From contig NC_133163.1 of NCBI RefSeq assembly GCF_040802235.1, positions 70,669,501 through 70,733,500 on the forward strand: DNA of 64,000 nt, read 5' to 3'. Of the stretch, positions 1 to 11,515 are shown in pieces. The stretch comes from Manis javanica (taxonomy: Eukaryota; Chordata; Mammalia; Pholidota; Manidae). The notes beneath the pieces are model-generated. The model was not told the origin of the DNA, did no database searches, and saw nothing but the letters and a program-made list of their open reading frames with translations. Numbering within the stretch: position 1 is the stretch's first letter; every line of letters begins with the position of its first letter. The position numbers and the translations under genes are program-made.

Positions 1-74
1 TCTCTATCATTTCGTTATTTTATGAACATTATTTGAATAGAATCATGCACAGGTTAGATTTTTTGTAAACTTAT

Positions 75-119
75 ATATAACATATATATATACACACACA
101 CACAAATACACACATATAT
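75..119. repeat. AT/CA dinucleotide microsatellite
   Basis: A run of TA steps passes into CA steps (tatatata then acacacac) and back to TA. It lies inside the old L1. Length polymorphism is likely but cannot be seen from one sequence. Confidence 0.85.
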
Positions 120-770
120 AGAGGTTGAATTTGAGGTTGGAGTTTTTCATTCAGCCTAATTTGTTTGAGGTTAATCTGCAAGTTGATGCATGTATTTCTT
201 TTAACTGCTGAGTGGTATCCCACAGTATGGGTATAACACAGATTGTTTAACCGTTCATCCACTGAAGGACACTTGGGTAACTTCCAGTTTGGTCTTATTA
301 CACATGAAGCTGCTATGTGTACAAGTTTCTATGTAACTATAAGATATTTTCATTTCTTTGGTATAAATACCCAAGAGTAAAATTGCTAGGTCCTATGTAG
401 CATCCATTTTTATTTTAAAAGAAACTGCCAAACTATTTTACCATTTTACACTCCCATCAGCAATGTATGAATGATCCAGTTTCTACACACCCTCACATGC
501 ATTTGTTATATATATATTTTTAATTTTATTCTTTGCATAAGTGTGTTGCACTTATCTCTTTGTAGTTTTAACTTCATTTCCCTAATGGCAATGATGTTGA
601 AGAATGTTTTCATGTGCTTAATTGATGTCTGTATATCTTCTTTGGTGAAACATTTATGTCTTTTGGCTATTTTCTAATTGGATTACTTGCTTTTAAATGC
701 TGACTTTTGAGAATTCTTAATATACTCTAGATAAAAGTCCTCTGTTGGACATGTAATTTGTAAATATTTT

Positions 771-1488
771 TATTAAGGTATTATTAGTGTATTCTTATGA
801 AGGTTTCACTTGAAAAATCAATGTGGTTACTACATTCACCCATATTATCATGTCCCCCCCCATCCCATTGCAGTCACTGTCCATCAGTGTAGTAAGATGC
901 CACAGATTATTTGCCTTCTCTGTGCTGCACTGTTTTCCCCGTGATCCTCCACACACCATGTGTACTGATCATAATACTCCTCAACCCCCTTCTCCCTCCC
1001 TCCCCACCCACCCTCCCATACCCCTCCCCTTTGGTAACCACTAGTCCCTTCTTGGAGTCTGTGAGTCTGTTGCTGTTTTGTTCCTTCAGTTTGGCTTCAT
1101 TGTTATACTCCACAAATCAGGGAAATCATTTGGTACTTGTCTTTCTCTGCCTGGCTTATTTCACTGAGCATAATATCCTCCAGCTCCATCCATGTTGTTG
1201 CAAATGATAGAATTTGCTTCTTTCTTATGGCTGAATAGTACTCCATTGTGTATATGTACCACCACCTCTTCTTTATCCATTCATCTACTAATGGACATTT
1301 AGGTTGCTTCCATATCTTGGCTTTTGTAAATAGTGCTGTAATAAACATAGGGGTGCATGTGTCTTTTTGAATCTGAGAAATTATGTTCTTTGGGTAAATT
1401 CCTAGGAGTGGAATTCCTAGGTCAAATGGTATTTCTATTTTTAGTTTTTTGAGGAACCTCTGTATTGCTTTCCACAATGGTTGAACTA
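771..1488 (-). mobile_element. Young 5'-truncated LINE-1 3' end, nested in older L1
   Basis: An 18-bp direct repeat, GTAATTTGTAAATATTTT, flanks the insert at 753-770 and 1489-1506, the mark of target-primed L1 insertion. On the minus strand the insert begins within the C-terminal part of ORF2; a 124-codon open stretch at 1103-1477 keeps the typical ORF2 end (WIKK, IYTMEYYSAI and QMISLICG-like segments). It continues through a 3' UTR with C-rich/G-rich blocks near 965-1030 and ends in a T-rich run, the reversed poly(A). Its 3' UTR end differs from that of the 42-48 kb L1, so it is another subfamily. ORF2 here lacks the endonuclease and reverse transcriptase, so it is inert. Confidence 0.9.
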
Positions 1489-3060
1489 GTAATTTGTAAA
1501 TATTTTGTTCCAGTCTGTAATCGTTCTTTTTATCCTCTCAACAAGATCATTAGTAGAGCAATATCCTATATTTGATGAGGCACACTTTATTAATTTCTCT
1601 TTATTGATGTGTTTTGGTGTCAAGTCTGAGAACTCTTCATTTAGTTCTAAGTCCTGAAGATTTTCTTTTATTTTTCTAAAATGTTATATTTTTTAAATTG
1701 AATTTAAATGTTGACCATTTTAAGCTAGTGTTTTATTAAGGTGTGAGACATAGGGAGAGGTTCTTTTTTTTTAATGGCTTTTTGTATAAAATTGCTCCTC
1801 CTTCATTGAGTTGCTTTTGTAACTGTGTCAAAAATCAATTAAGTATACTTGTGTCTATCTTTCTGGTTACTCTATACTGTTACACTGATCTTGGTGACTT
1901 TCTCTGTAATGATTTTGCAATGTCTATTTCATTATACTATATAACTACTACAACTGTATAGTAAGTCTAAACACTAGAAAAGTGATTTCTCCCAATTTAT
2001 TCTTCTTTTTCAAAACTGTTTTGGGTATTTTAGGGCCTTTTCTTTTACATACATATTTTAGAATAAGCTTATTTATGTTTATAAATACCAATAAATAATA
2101 GGAATTATATTAAATTTATATATCCTATTTTGAGTCCTCCAATCCATGAGCATAATATATCTTTCCATTTACTCAGGTCTTGTTTTATTTATTTCATCAA
2201 CATCTTGTAAAGTGCAGCATACAGATCTTGTTAGATTTATATCTAAGAATTTCATAGTTTCAGAGTACTTGTAAATGACACTGCATTTTTGATGTAGGTT
2301 TAATGTGTTCCTTATTAATATATAGAAATGCAATTCATTTTTTGTATGTGTGTTGATCCTGTGTTCAGGAATTTTGTTAAACCCATTTACTATACTTTTT
2401 TTAGGAGCTTAAGATTTTCTATCTAGACAATCAAGCCATCTGAAAAGAATTAGTTGTGTTTTTTCCTTTCTAGTCCATGACTTTATTTCCTTCCCCCACC
2501 TTTTTATGCCTTATTTTATAGGTTAGAACTTTCACTACTATGTTGAATAAGAGCAGTGAGAATGGACATTCTTGCAATCTTTACTATCTTAGAGAGAAAC
2601 AATCAGTCTTTCATCATTAAATATGGTATCAGCTGTAAGTTTTGTTTATAGATGTATTTATCAAATTGAGGAAATTTCCTTCTCTTTCTGGTTTGCTGAT
2701 GGTTTTTATCATTAATGGTATCAGTTTTTGCTAAATACTTTTTTTTGCATTAATTGATATATGATCATGAGATCGTCTTCCTTATTCTATTGATATGGTA
2801 GATTACATTGATTGATTCCTATATGTTGAATCAATCTTCTATACCTAGACTAAATTTCACTTGGTTGCTGTATATGATTTTTTTCTCTCTATTGCTAGAT
2901 TCAATGTGCTAATATTTCATTGATTATTTTTGCATTTAGGTTTATGAGAGATATTGGTCGGTAATTTCCTTTTTCTCTTTTTGGTTTTGTACTCTCTTGC
3001 CTGGTTTTGAAATTAGGGTAATACTGGCCTTAGAACTTGAGTACAGAAGTGTTTAACTTT

Positions 3061-3589
3061 TTAACAAATTCATTAACCTCCATCTTTTAAATGGGATGAA
3101 TGATCATTCCTTATCTGTAAAGCAGGAATAAAAAACTTTTAAGTTAATAAAAATATTTAAAAGGAAATATTATTAAAGGTGTTAAACTAGAATCTGGAAT
3201 AGAGAAGATGTTCAATGAAAAGAAAGCAGAACTATTTATATTGATCTGGTACCCAAAATATGGAAGGAGAGAGCCGAAAATCAGCAGTGCCCAACCCCCC
3301 CTCCTTCTGAACTCTGCTCTGGAGCTTCGTTCAAATTTCATCCTACATCCACTTAGAGGTTTTGCCTACAATAACCATCACCTTGCCACCCCTCCCCATT
3401 AATACCACAATTAGTGCTTCAAAACAAGGAGTAACCTTTTTTTTTGCGAAAAAGATAAATAAATCTATCTAGTGTAGAAATACCAAGACAAACTAGCCAA
3501 TTTTGAGAAGACTCAAATGAGAACAACTCAAATAATGTTAAGATAACATTAAGAGAAGAATAAAGAAATTAAAATTGTAGAATCTTGTT
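3061..3589. other. Unassigned noncoding sequence
   Basis: AT-rich, with no long reading frame and no repeat family I can name. The short open frames near 3144-3402 overlap on both strands and have no recognisable motif. Confidence 0.5.
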
Positions 3590-3757
3590 ATTAAAAGTGT
3601 GGTCTGGGCCCAGCAACATCACCATAACCTGAGAGTTAATTAGAAATGAAAATCTAAGCACCCACACCCCCAACCCCATTTACTGAAACAAGAGTCTACA
3701 TTTCAACAGATTCCTCAGGTGATTCCAGTGCATATTCATAATTGAGAAAAAACCACT
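3590..3757 (+). mobile_element. MER5A-like nonautonomous hAT (Charlie) DNA transposon relic
   Basis: The segment follows the well-known MER5 pattern: a 'gtgtggtctgggcccagcaacatcacc' region, then 'acctgagag..aattagaaatg', a CCCCACC-rich stretch, 'tttcaacagattcctcaggtgattc' and a decayed far end. This is the layout of the ~180-bp MER5A element, an old nonautonomous relative of Charlie transposons shared by placental mammals. Terminal repeats are too decayed to fix the edges exactly. Confidence 0.75.
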
Positions 3758-4113
3758 TGATTAGATAATAGAAGATAGAAATGAAAAAAAGCCATATTTT
3801 ATATGTATTGAATTTAGCTTTCCAATTTTCTTTTCTTCTGCTTGAGTTATGGCAACAGAAGTTCTGCTGTACCTTGAAAAGAGAAGGACAATGAGAAGCT
3901 AAGCTGATAAACTTAGTTCTGAGCTATTTAGAAATTTTTTTTTCTTTTTACTTGTAAAATTGGTGATGGTCAAAATATGCCTTGAAACTTAGGTACAGTG
4001 ATAAATCCTCAATTTCAAACTTTAAAGGCTTAATAAATTATTTAGCACATACTTGCTATTCTTAACTCCAAAAAATGAAGAAAAGTAAGAAAGTTAAGTT
4101 TATTTTGTACTTT

Positions 4114-4167
4114 TTTGGGTAATATATCCACTGAATAACATTTGGGTAATATATCCACTGAATAACA
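4114..4167. repeat. Perfect 27-bp tandem duplication
   Basis: Two adjacent identical 27-bp units, each starting TTTGGGTAATATATCC and ending ACTGAATAACA, lie at 4114-4140 and 4141-4167. No mismatch is visible, so the duplication is recent or slippage-derived. It is noncoding. Confidence 0.9.
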
Positions 4168-4685
4168 GTGAGCAATTTCAAAAATGTGTTAATTTAGGTT
4201 CCCTATTATTTTCATGAATGAGACATAGCAAGGAGAGCTAAAGACAGGTGAAGGGGAGGAAAAATAATTTTCTCTCTACCCTTCTGGGTTCTTGGCTGAC
4301 ATCACCTTACAATTAAAGAGAGGTAACAGGAGATGAACAAAAGAAGTTTAATAACATGTATACCTCCTGGTTACATGGGAGAGACCCAGGGAAACTGTTA
4401 ACTCCCTGAAACAGCCCAGTCCATCACCTTAAATACCACCTCAGCCATCGGCAAAGTAAGATGTGGGGGAGCTAGTTATGGGAGATTATCAAGCAAAGAA
4501 CAGGGATTTAGTTGTTATGCAGATTTAAATCCAGGCCTTCTCACCTGATAAGAGTTTCTAGAGATTTAGTCATTCTCTTCTTTCTGTTACAGATGGGAAG
4601 ACACCTTAACAAATGAAGATTTCCCTTTTAAGTGTCAATGTCTCTTACAAAAAGAGCAACTTCTATTTGGCTTAAAAAGATGTGC

Positions 4686-4709
4686 TTTTTTTTTTTTTTT
4701 TTTTTTTTT
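4686..4709. repeat. Poly(T) run of 24
   Basis: Uninterrupted T tract inside the ERVL-type LTR. Nothing recognisable is attached on either side, so it is probably an expanded homopolymer rather than the tail of a separate insertion. Confidence 0.8.
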
Positions 4710-4736
4710 AAATAGCCAGCTCAAAATAACCCTTAT

Positions 4737-5487
4737 TGAAACAGGGACCATGGGTATAGTCATAGTAGGGTGAGGGCCTCTGGAGAAAAAGCAGAGCAAG
4801 ATAATTACAGTCAGAACAATGTAACAATATGCAAAGAAGTCCCTATCAAAACTCTGTGTTAAGCATTATGCAAAGTCAGAGTCATACTAATTCTCTAGGG
4901 TAAAGATTTGTATACATGACTAGGAATATAGACATCTTCAGTGAAATCGCTTAAAGCTCAAAAGGCCAGGAACAACTTGGCCTGGAATGTTTGAGTGTTC
5001 TGCAGATAAAGAAAATTATCTCAGCATAAACTATCACTTTATTGTATCAATTACATCATGACAATGTAAAATTTACCTTATCCTGCTAAAAGGCACAGTT
5101 TATTTCAATTGTAACTATGTGCTATTTTCCCTCCTCTAATTGTAGTCAAGTAATCTGCAACCTAGGCAAAAGAGTACTTTGGTAAGCAATCTCAACTATA
5201 AACGGCCCAAGCAAACAGACAACAACCCAGTCTACCTTGGGGGTAGGGCAGGTGGTCTTACAAGTCTGCACCCCTAACCCTTTACCCTCATTCCTGAAAA
5301 TCCTCAACCCCGCATAAAACCCCTAGACAATGAGCCAACCACGGGCACAGGCTCTCTTGTGCCCTCCTGGCGTGAGCTGGGAGCTCTGTCCTCTCACTTC
5401 ATCTCTAAATAAAAGCCTGTAACTTGCTCTCCTACCTTGACTGTTTGTGAAGCTCATTCTTCGGCTTCGTGAACAAGAACCCCGGCA
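4737..5487 (+). repeat. Class I (ERV1-type) solo LTR with 4-bp target duplication
   Basis: The segment starts TGAAACAGGG and ends CCCCGGCA, and is flanked on both sides by TTAT (4733-4736 and 5488-5491). The 4-bp duplication and TG...CA ends fit gammaretrovirus-like ERV1 insertion. Promoter-like elements sit in the expected order: a TATA-like 'gcataaaacccc' near 5311, an AATAAA ('ctaaataaaagcctg') near 5405, and a U5 resembling class I LTRs ('cttcggcttcgtgaacaag'). It lies in the middle of the older ERVL-type LTR, whose halves join cleanly if it is removed. It is a solo LTR, left after recombination between the two LTRs of a provirus. Confidence 0.7.
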
Positions 5488-5575
5488 TTATTATGTCAAA
5501 GAGACATATTTTGGGGTGGCAAATTCTGCTCCCCTTCACAGTTTTGGGGGCTAGAAAACTGCAAAACAATGTAAA

Positions 5576-5700
5576 ATGTAAGATATTAACATATTAAGTT
5601 GAAGCATCCAAAATATTGATCTAAGAATCTTCCCTTTAAAAGATCTAAGATTAAATTTATTAAAGCATGGCATGTTTTATAAAGTAGTAACAATTAAAAG
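5576..5700. repeat. Direct repeat, copy 1 (~125 bp)
   Basis: This segment recurs at 6783-6904 in the same orientation with roughly 90% identity by eye; the shared core includes 'gaagcatccaaaat' and 'aagaatcttccctttaaaag'. Sequence left of both copies differs. Family unknown. Confidence 0.8.
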
Positions 5701-6089
5701 TATGAACTTAAAAATAATATAAACTGTTGTAGAGTAAATTGCATTCTCCCATTGGATTTTCTGTTTCAATATAAACTTGTCTAATTAAGGTGGAATTATT
5801 GCTCAGATGTTACATGCTTTCTTTTTCAATGTTGCTCTTTTTCACCTTAATCTTATAGTGGCCACTCTGGGAAATAAGAATTAGAGTAGCAAGATTTTTC
5901 TAACCTTTTAAGCCAGAATCTCTATGGAATCAATTGGCTAAACTTTAAGAAGAGTAAACAGCTAATATACTTCATGTCTCTCCTGTGCTTTTCTGAGTGG
6001 GATGCTAAAAAGAAAATCACAGGTCCAAAATGGAATCATGTGTTTTAGGCCCATATCACAAAATTGGGGCTTAATATCTAACCTAATTG

Positions 6090-6367
6090 CAGTTTCAGTC
6101 TCCCCCAGGAATGTGATCTTAACCAGTCAGTCTGGAATTTTCTGGTCAGCACTAGTGAGGCAATCCACCTAAAAAGGATTGTCCCCGAAAAGGAGGTGAC
6201 CTTGTTTTGTTTATGACTTCCTTGCCCTGACTTTAAAAACCTTTCCCTTTTTGTAGCCCTTTGGAATGTCTTTCATTTGCTAGACGGAATGCTGCCTGAT
6301 TGAGGAATTATTCAATAAAGCCAGTTAGATCTTTAACATTTACTTGGTGAATTGTTTTTATTTAACA
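6090..6367 (+). repeat. LTR-like fragment, class I type
   Basis: A promoter and polyadenylation arrangement typical of an LTR is visible: a TATA-like 'gactttaaaaacc' near 6230, then an AATAAA in 'ttcaataaagccag' near 6310, ending TTTAACA at 6367. The 5' limit and target duplication could not be found, so the left coordinate is approximate and this may be a partial LTR. Confidence 0.5.
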
Positions 6368-6782
6368 GGAGAAAGGTGTACGGTTAGTGTCAATTCTTTA
6401 ACTGCAACCTTGATACAGGACCATACGTCTGTAAACTGAACTATTTTATTTTTCAAATTCCTTTCCTAGTTCTGACTCTACACTCTTTCTTCAAATGACC
6501 CTGAAAATATTTGTGTGTCTGTATCAATTAGCATTTGCAATCACAGCCTCTATAACATGCTGGGGGTTGATGGGTTTTTAATACTAATGATATCATCTCT
6601 TTCATCCTGCAGGGAATCAAAATCATACATGTAGCTCCCTTCCTATGGCAGATTTGGTCCTTAACTAAAATAAGCAACTTATACTTGTACTGATAGACTC
6701 CCACTTAGAGAGACAATATTTTTATGAGAAAAATACAAGAATTGAAAACCCTGTACCTTGAGCTTAGCCCAAATTATGTATA

Positions 6783-6904
6783 AAGGTAAGAAATTAACAT
6801 ACTAAATTGAAGCATCCAAAATACTGATCTAAGAATCTTCCCTTTAAAAGATCTAGGATTAAATTAAAACATGGCATGATTTATAAAAGAGTAACAATTA
6901 AAAA
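6783..6904. repeat. Direct repeat, copy 2 (~122 bp)
   Basis: Second copy of the segment at 5576-5700, same orientation, about 1.2 kb downstream. It lacks a few bases near the 'ttaaattaaaac' region. Together the pair brackets the LTR-like fragment at 6090-6367. Confidence 0.8.
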
Positions 6905-8153
6905 GAATGTTTATATACTTCAAATTCACACCTTGCAGTAAAAACAAAATGTGATGGTATAAAAGTATGCTAATTTTAATACTGTTATGCACTGCTTATT
7001 TTCTTTCTCCTAACTCCTCTGCTATTTTTTATAATTGAAAGCCAAGTTACTTAAATTGACTATATCCACCATTACCCCACCTCCCCAACTTTCTGCTAGA
7101 CATGAACCAATATTTTCAAAGCACAAAACATCCATGCTATATATTTTAGCATATGACTGTTAAGAATAATGTAATTATAGAGTCTTAGGAGGGCTAATAG
7201 AGATCGTCTTTTTAAGCAGCATCTTCTGTATCAGATCAACATCCATACCAGATCAGAATCTGGCCTGTTTGATCAGAAAGAGTGGGGCCCAGACGATACC
7301 AGTCAGCCCTCTCTGTTGTGCAGTTTGAGTGAATAGAAAATATTTCTTTATATCTAATATTTCTTGTTCCTTTGGCCACTGGTTCTTATCTTTTGAACTA
7401 AACAGAGAAGTATAATCTCTCTTTTGAATTACAGATTCTGAAATATTTTAAACTTTGTTTCTCCCTTTTCCAGGCTTAAGACCCTGTTTACTATTTGACA
7501 GATCCTTGGCAAATTCCTGGCACACTGGAGGCAGTTAACAAATATTTATATGGTGAATGACCAAATCTTCTTCAGATCATCTAGAGTGGAAATAAAACTC
7601 CCTTGCTATGCTCATTATGCTTTTATTTTAAAAATTTGAATCTGGGTTGTCTGCAAAAACTTGGATCTTTCCTTATTCAATTTTAGTCTAGTCATTCCAA
7701 ATTTACTCAAATAAAGATTCAGTATTTCAGAGCATTAGCATGATTTCTGAGCTGTGTCATTACCAAATTCTTATATTGGGCATGTTTTTTATGCTTAACC
7801 AAAATCATGACAAGAATTTTGAAGGGACCAACTGCAGAATAATGCAATAATAGACATCTATCTATTACTCTTCCTAGTTTTGCAAAGAAGTCAAACTCCA
7901 TGGACACCATCTACTCCTCAGTTTTTTAAATTGTGCCACTATATATATGAGAATATTTAAATTTTTTCTAAAACTCATAAATACAATCTAAATAAATCAG
8001 TAAAATAAATTCAGCAAAGCTTGAAGTTATTGAATTAGTGCTGGTTCTTGGTACTTCTAATATTCCTTTATTATTACTCCAAAGCCCTGTGTTTAATAGT
8101 CCATTTTCTAAAATTTTTTTCTGGAGATGCTTATTGTACTTAGTTTACAAGTC
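6905..8153. other. Mostly unique noncoding sequence with an L2/MIR-type tail
   Basis: No coding signal. Around 7490-7560 there is an old-LINE 3' end signature ('cctggcacactggaggcagttaacaaatattta'), typical of L2-family tails in plus orientation. The remainder is AT-rich sequence I cannot assign. Confidence 0.45.
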
Positions 8154-8170
8154 TGAAATCCATATTTTTT

Positions 8171-8686
8171 TTATTAAGGTATCATTGATATACATTCATA
8201 TGGAGGTTTCACAAGAAAAACAATGTGGTTATTACATTCACCCTTATTATCAAGTCCTTCCCCAGCCCCCATTGCAGTCACTGTCCATCAGTGTAGTAAG
8301 ATGCCGCAGAGTCCCTATTTGTCTTGTCTGAGCTACATTGTCTTCCCCATGACCCCACACACACCATGTGCACCAATCATGATACCCCACAATCCCTTTC
8401 TGCCTCCCTCCCTCCCCACTCACCCTTCCTACCCCCTTCCCTTTGGTAACCACTAGTCCCTTCTTGGAGTTTGTGAATCTGTTGCTGTTTTGTTCCTTCA
8501 GTTTTGCTTCGTTGTTATACTCCACAAATGAGGGAAATCATTTGGTACTTGTCTTTCTCCCCCTGACTTATTTCACTGAGCATAATACCCTCTGGCTCCA
8601 TCCATGTTGTTACAAATGGTAGGATTTGTTTCTTTCTTATGGCTGAATAGTATTCCATTGTGTATATGTACCCCATCTTCTTTATT
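8171..8686 (-). mobile_element. Young 5'-truncated LINE-1 3' end
   Basis: A 17-bp direct repeat, TGAAATCCATATTTTTT, lies at 8154-8170 and 8687-8703. The insert is, on the minus strand, the last part of L1 ORF2 followed by a 3' UTR almost the same as that at 771-1488 (shared 'ccattgcagtcactgtccatcagtgtagtaagatgcc' region on the plus strand), ending in the reversed poly(A) T run. Same L1 subfamily as the 771-1488 copy and different from the 42-48 kb L1. Noncoding and inert. Confidence 0.9.
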
Positions 8687-8703
8687 TGAAATCCATATTT
8701 TTT

Positions 8704-9690
8704 GAAAACTTCAATCTTGATCCATCTTAATTTTTTGGTTCTATCCCCATTCTCCCTGACTTCTCTAGTATTTCAACAATCATTCTGTGTTGTGAGAGAA
8801 ATACAGATGTAGGTATAGAAATGTTTCTTACACTACTCTATTAATTTACCCAGACCTGGTGTTTATGATAGAATTAAATTCACATACTCTTCATAGACCC
8901 TGACCTGTTTCATGTATATTTCCCAGTAAAGCAAAATTTTGTTTCTCAACTTCAACACCACCTTCTTTGAGGCAGCAAAATAAAACTGAGTTCTATTTAA
9001 TTTTCTGTAAAATTAGCATAAATTGTGGGTCTCTCTTTTTTATGATCAAAACAAAATTTAAAAATTTGAAAATATTTCCTGTTAATTTACTTGTAGGTCT
9101 AATCTCATTGTCCATATTTGCAGAGGTTTAAGTCAGCATTCTTTATGTGCTCGTATGTTCCTTGCTCCTTCATTTAAACTCTGAGCTGACAGAATAGCAA
9201 TCTACATGGTTATGGTAACTTTTTCATCTGCTTATTTTCCTTTTAATATTTCTAAGATCTTTTAGTACTTCATATTTTTTAAAAAACATTTGCTTATCTT
9301 CAGTATGTGTTTTTATTATTATAATCCATGGTGTGATATCTATTGTTGCTCTGAAGTTTCTAATATATTTTCTGAAGTTCATTGGATTGTACATTTAAAT
9401 TTATAATTGTAGTTTTTAATCATTATCACTTTGTGCCAATAATATAGTTCCATGTGCTAACTACCCTTCAGTAATTTTTCACTAATAAGGTAGACCAGAT
9501 CTTTAAACTTTTAACTTTTCAGACAGGGAAATAAAAAAAAGGATTAATTCTTCTGCTTTAATTGAATAAATTTCCCGTCAGAGTATGTATAAGATTTTCT
9601 CATTTCACATGTATGTTTCCCTCTTTGCTAAAATTTTTCTAAACTGTGCTTTCCATTATTGTAATAATCATTATTAAGTTCATTAACATA
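8704..9690. other. Unassigned noncoding sequence
   Basis: AT-rich sequence with no open frame of note and no named repeat that I can recognise. Confidence 0.5.
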
Positions 9691-10070
9691 TTTATTTTGA
9701 TTAGGTGGTTGTAATGCAGTAGTAAATTAACTATAACAAATAAATTGCTTAAAAACAACAGCACAGAAAGTTTATTTCTTGCTCATGATATATGCTCAAG
9801 GAGGCTAGGTAGTAGGGAGTCTTCTGCTCCATGTAGTCATTTAAGGTCCAATGCTGATATACCTGTGCTACCTGTGTGTCAGTTAGCAAGTCACATGCAT
9901 ATCTTCGATGCTCTGTCTCAGAAATGTTACAGATCACTTTTGCCCATAATCCATCACCTAGAACTACATAGACAGTCCTGCCTAGTTGCAGAATTGGGAT
10001 ATAAAGAGGATATTTGGTGAGTAGTATGGTCCCTGCCTGGATTTGTGGATTACTTTGCATCTATGTACTT
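9691..10070. repeat. Old mammalian interspersed repeat, family not assigned
   Basis: The phrase 'ttgcttaaaaacaacagcacagaaagtttatttcttgctcatg' and the later 'ggatatttggtgagtagta' match a layout I recognise from ancient mammalian repeats, but I cannot name the family with confidence. Overlapping open frames of ~90-100 codons on both strands here have no protein motif and are treated as chance. Confidence 0.4.
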
Positions 10071-10639
10071 GCTTACATTTAACTCTTGACTGGAATTATT
10101 GATTAAAAGCAATAGCCATAATCCAATTAGAGTCCTACTCCATTGAATTACTGGTATAACCATGATAACACATCTACCTATTCTTATTAAAATATCAGGT
10201 TCTCACTTTATTTACATAGTTTTGGTAAACAGTTAATGAAGCTCTATCAATATCTTTATATATCTATTTGTACTTCCTATGCATCCTTTCTACAATGATT
10301 ATTTATGTAATACACCACCTTCTTTTACATAATCTAGCTTGTGTTTTGAGAATTCCTTCCTTATATTTCAGCTTCAATTATTTTGATCAGACAGGAATGT
10401 TTTGCTAACTACATTTTTCTGAATACCATAAGATCTGATATCTTCAACAATGAAAATTTTAAAATCCTGTTTTTAGCATCATATTCACAGCCATCTGCTC
10501 ACTGCTCATAATGTGTCCTTTAAATTTTTAACCTTCATTTGCAAGTGGCAAACATTCCACATGTTCCCAAATGCTTCCACTTATTATTATATTTACTAAT
10601 TTGCTCATCAATATCACTAGGAAGACAGTCAAGTTTCTT

Positions 10640-10745
10640 TATTCATTTATTAATTCATTCTTCTTCATGTATTCATTAATTTAGCAGATGTGTATTGAGT
10701 CTTAGCTCTGTGCCCAACACTGTAATGGTGTGAGTATAATCTTCC
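10640..10745 (-). mobile_element. L2-type LINE 3' end relic
   Basis: The plus strand reads 'attcattaatttagcagatgtgtattgagtcttagctctgtgcccaacactgt', the decayed reverse of the L2 tail that normally reads as adjacent ATTCA repeats, 'acaaatatttattgag' and 'gtgccaggcactgt'. It is a short ancient fragment. Confidence 0.65.
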
Positions 10746-11175
10746 CAATATATTCCAAGAGAAAACTGAAGGTGGGTAGAAATTAAAATAGGGATAATTG
10801 AATACACATCTGTTTTGTTATCTAATGAAATTCTACCAAACCAACAATACTGTGAATATTTAAGTCATTAATGCACAAAAGTGAAAAGAGAAAAAAAAAC
10901 AATAGCATCACAATTGTGGAAGCTGGAAAGCATATGAATGAGTAGAAATGCTTAACATAGGAAATATGAATCATAAATCCATAAATGGACAATTCAAAAT
11001 TGACTAATTTTTTCCATAGAATTCTGAAATTCTGGCAATTCTGGACATGGGGTAAAGGACATGGGGTGAAGGCTACAATGAGGACTAATTGAAAACTCAT
11101 TCAAGAATCACTCTCTTATCTGGCATTATACCTCCACAACACTGGAAATGATTTCTGAAAGAAAGTATTCCCTAC

Positions 11176-11181
11176 CTAAAA
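11176..11181. repeat. Target-site duplication (CTAAAA), left copy
   Basis: CTAAAA immediately precedes the left LTR and is repeated at 14179-14184 immediately after the right LTR. Six bases is the duplication size typical of betaretrovirus/ERVK-type integrase. Confidence 0.95.
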
Positions 11182-11515
11182 TGTCGCGCGCCCCGTCCTC
11201 GCCGGCAAGAACAGCACGCAACAACAGCAGGATTCTTCTGCAGAAAGCTTTATTCTTCAGCTCTTTGTGAAACAAATGAGTTGGGCAGGACCCAGAGGGG
11301 AAGGAGAGGCTTGCTTATATAGTTCTCATGCTCTGACCTGGTTGGTGCGGCTCCATATGCCTTATTAGCATAACCATTTGGTGGGTCTCATTGGTCCTTA
11401 TGCCAAGGCGCAATTAGCATGTAGTTTAGTGGTGTGGGATGATTTGTCATTAGGAAGTTCGGGGCCTTCCGGCTGCCCTGCATGGGGCGCTATTTTCTGA
11501 GCGCGGCTGCCAACA
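11182..11515 (-). repeat. 3' LTR of the IAP-like provirus
   Basis: On the minus strand it runs TGTTGGCAGCC ... GCGCGACA. It contains a TATATAA box (11315-11321) and an AATAAA signal (11249-11254), 61 bp apart in transcript order, so R begins shortly after the TATA box. It matches 13845-14178 base for base as far as I can read. The short length and GC-rich CpG-bearing ends resemble IAP-type LTRs. Confidence 0.95.

Larger units (their letters stand above)
1..3060 (-). mobile_element. Old LINE-1 fragment (ORF2 3' half), interrupted
   Basis: On the minus strand this stretch resembles the reverse-transcriptase and C-terminal parts of L1 ORF2 and the start of the 3' UTR. On the plus strand it shows the usual reversed L1 phrases: a 'tctaagaatttcatag' region near 2240, the 'gagatattggtcggtaattt' region near 2945, and the 'gaagctgctatgtgtacaag' region near 305. 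No long reading frame survives, so it is a decayed copy. It is split by a younger L1 at 771-1488 and resumes at 1507 with the same duplicated flank, so the two halves were once continuous. The right edge near 3060 is approximate. Confidence 0.75.
4249..5540 (-). repeat. MLT2-like ERVL solo LTR, split by a younger LTR
   Basis: Read on the minus strand the element starts TGTGAAGGGGAGCAG near 5540, passes 'ccaaaatatgtctctttgacat', and resumes left of the inserted class I LTR. It ends with the 'agaacccagaagggtagagagaaaa' and 'cctccccttca' segments that resemble the 3' end of ERVL/MLT2-type LTRs. Subtracting the 751-bp insert and its 4-bp duplication leaves about 537 bp, a sensible size for such an LTR. 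A 24-bp poly-T run (4686-4709) lies inside it. No clean 5-bp duplication could be fixed. Family name is from memory of consensus features. Confidence 0.6.

Noticed and set aside
9745-10060. Overlapping ~100-codon frames on both strands as a possible small gene
   Set aside because: The sequence looks like an old interspersed repeat; no codon pattern or motif supports either strand.
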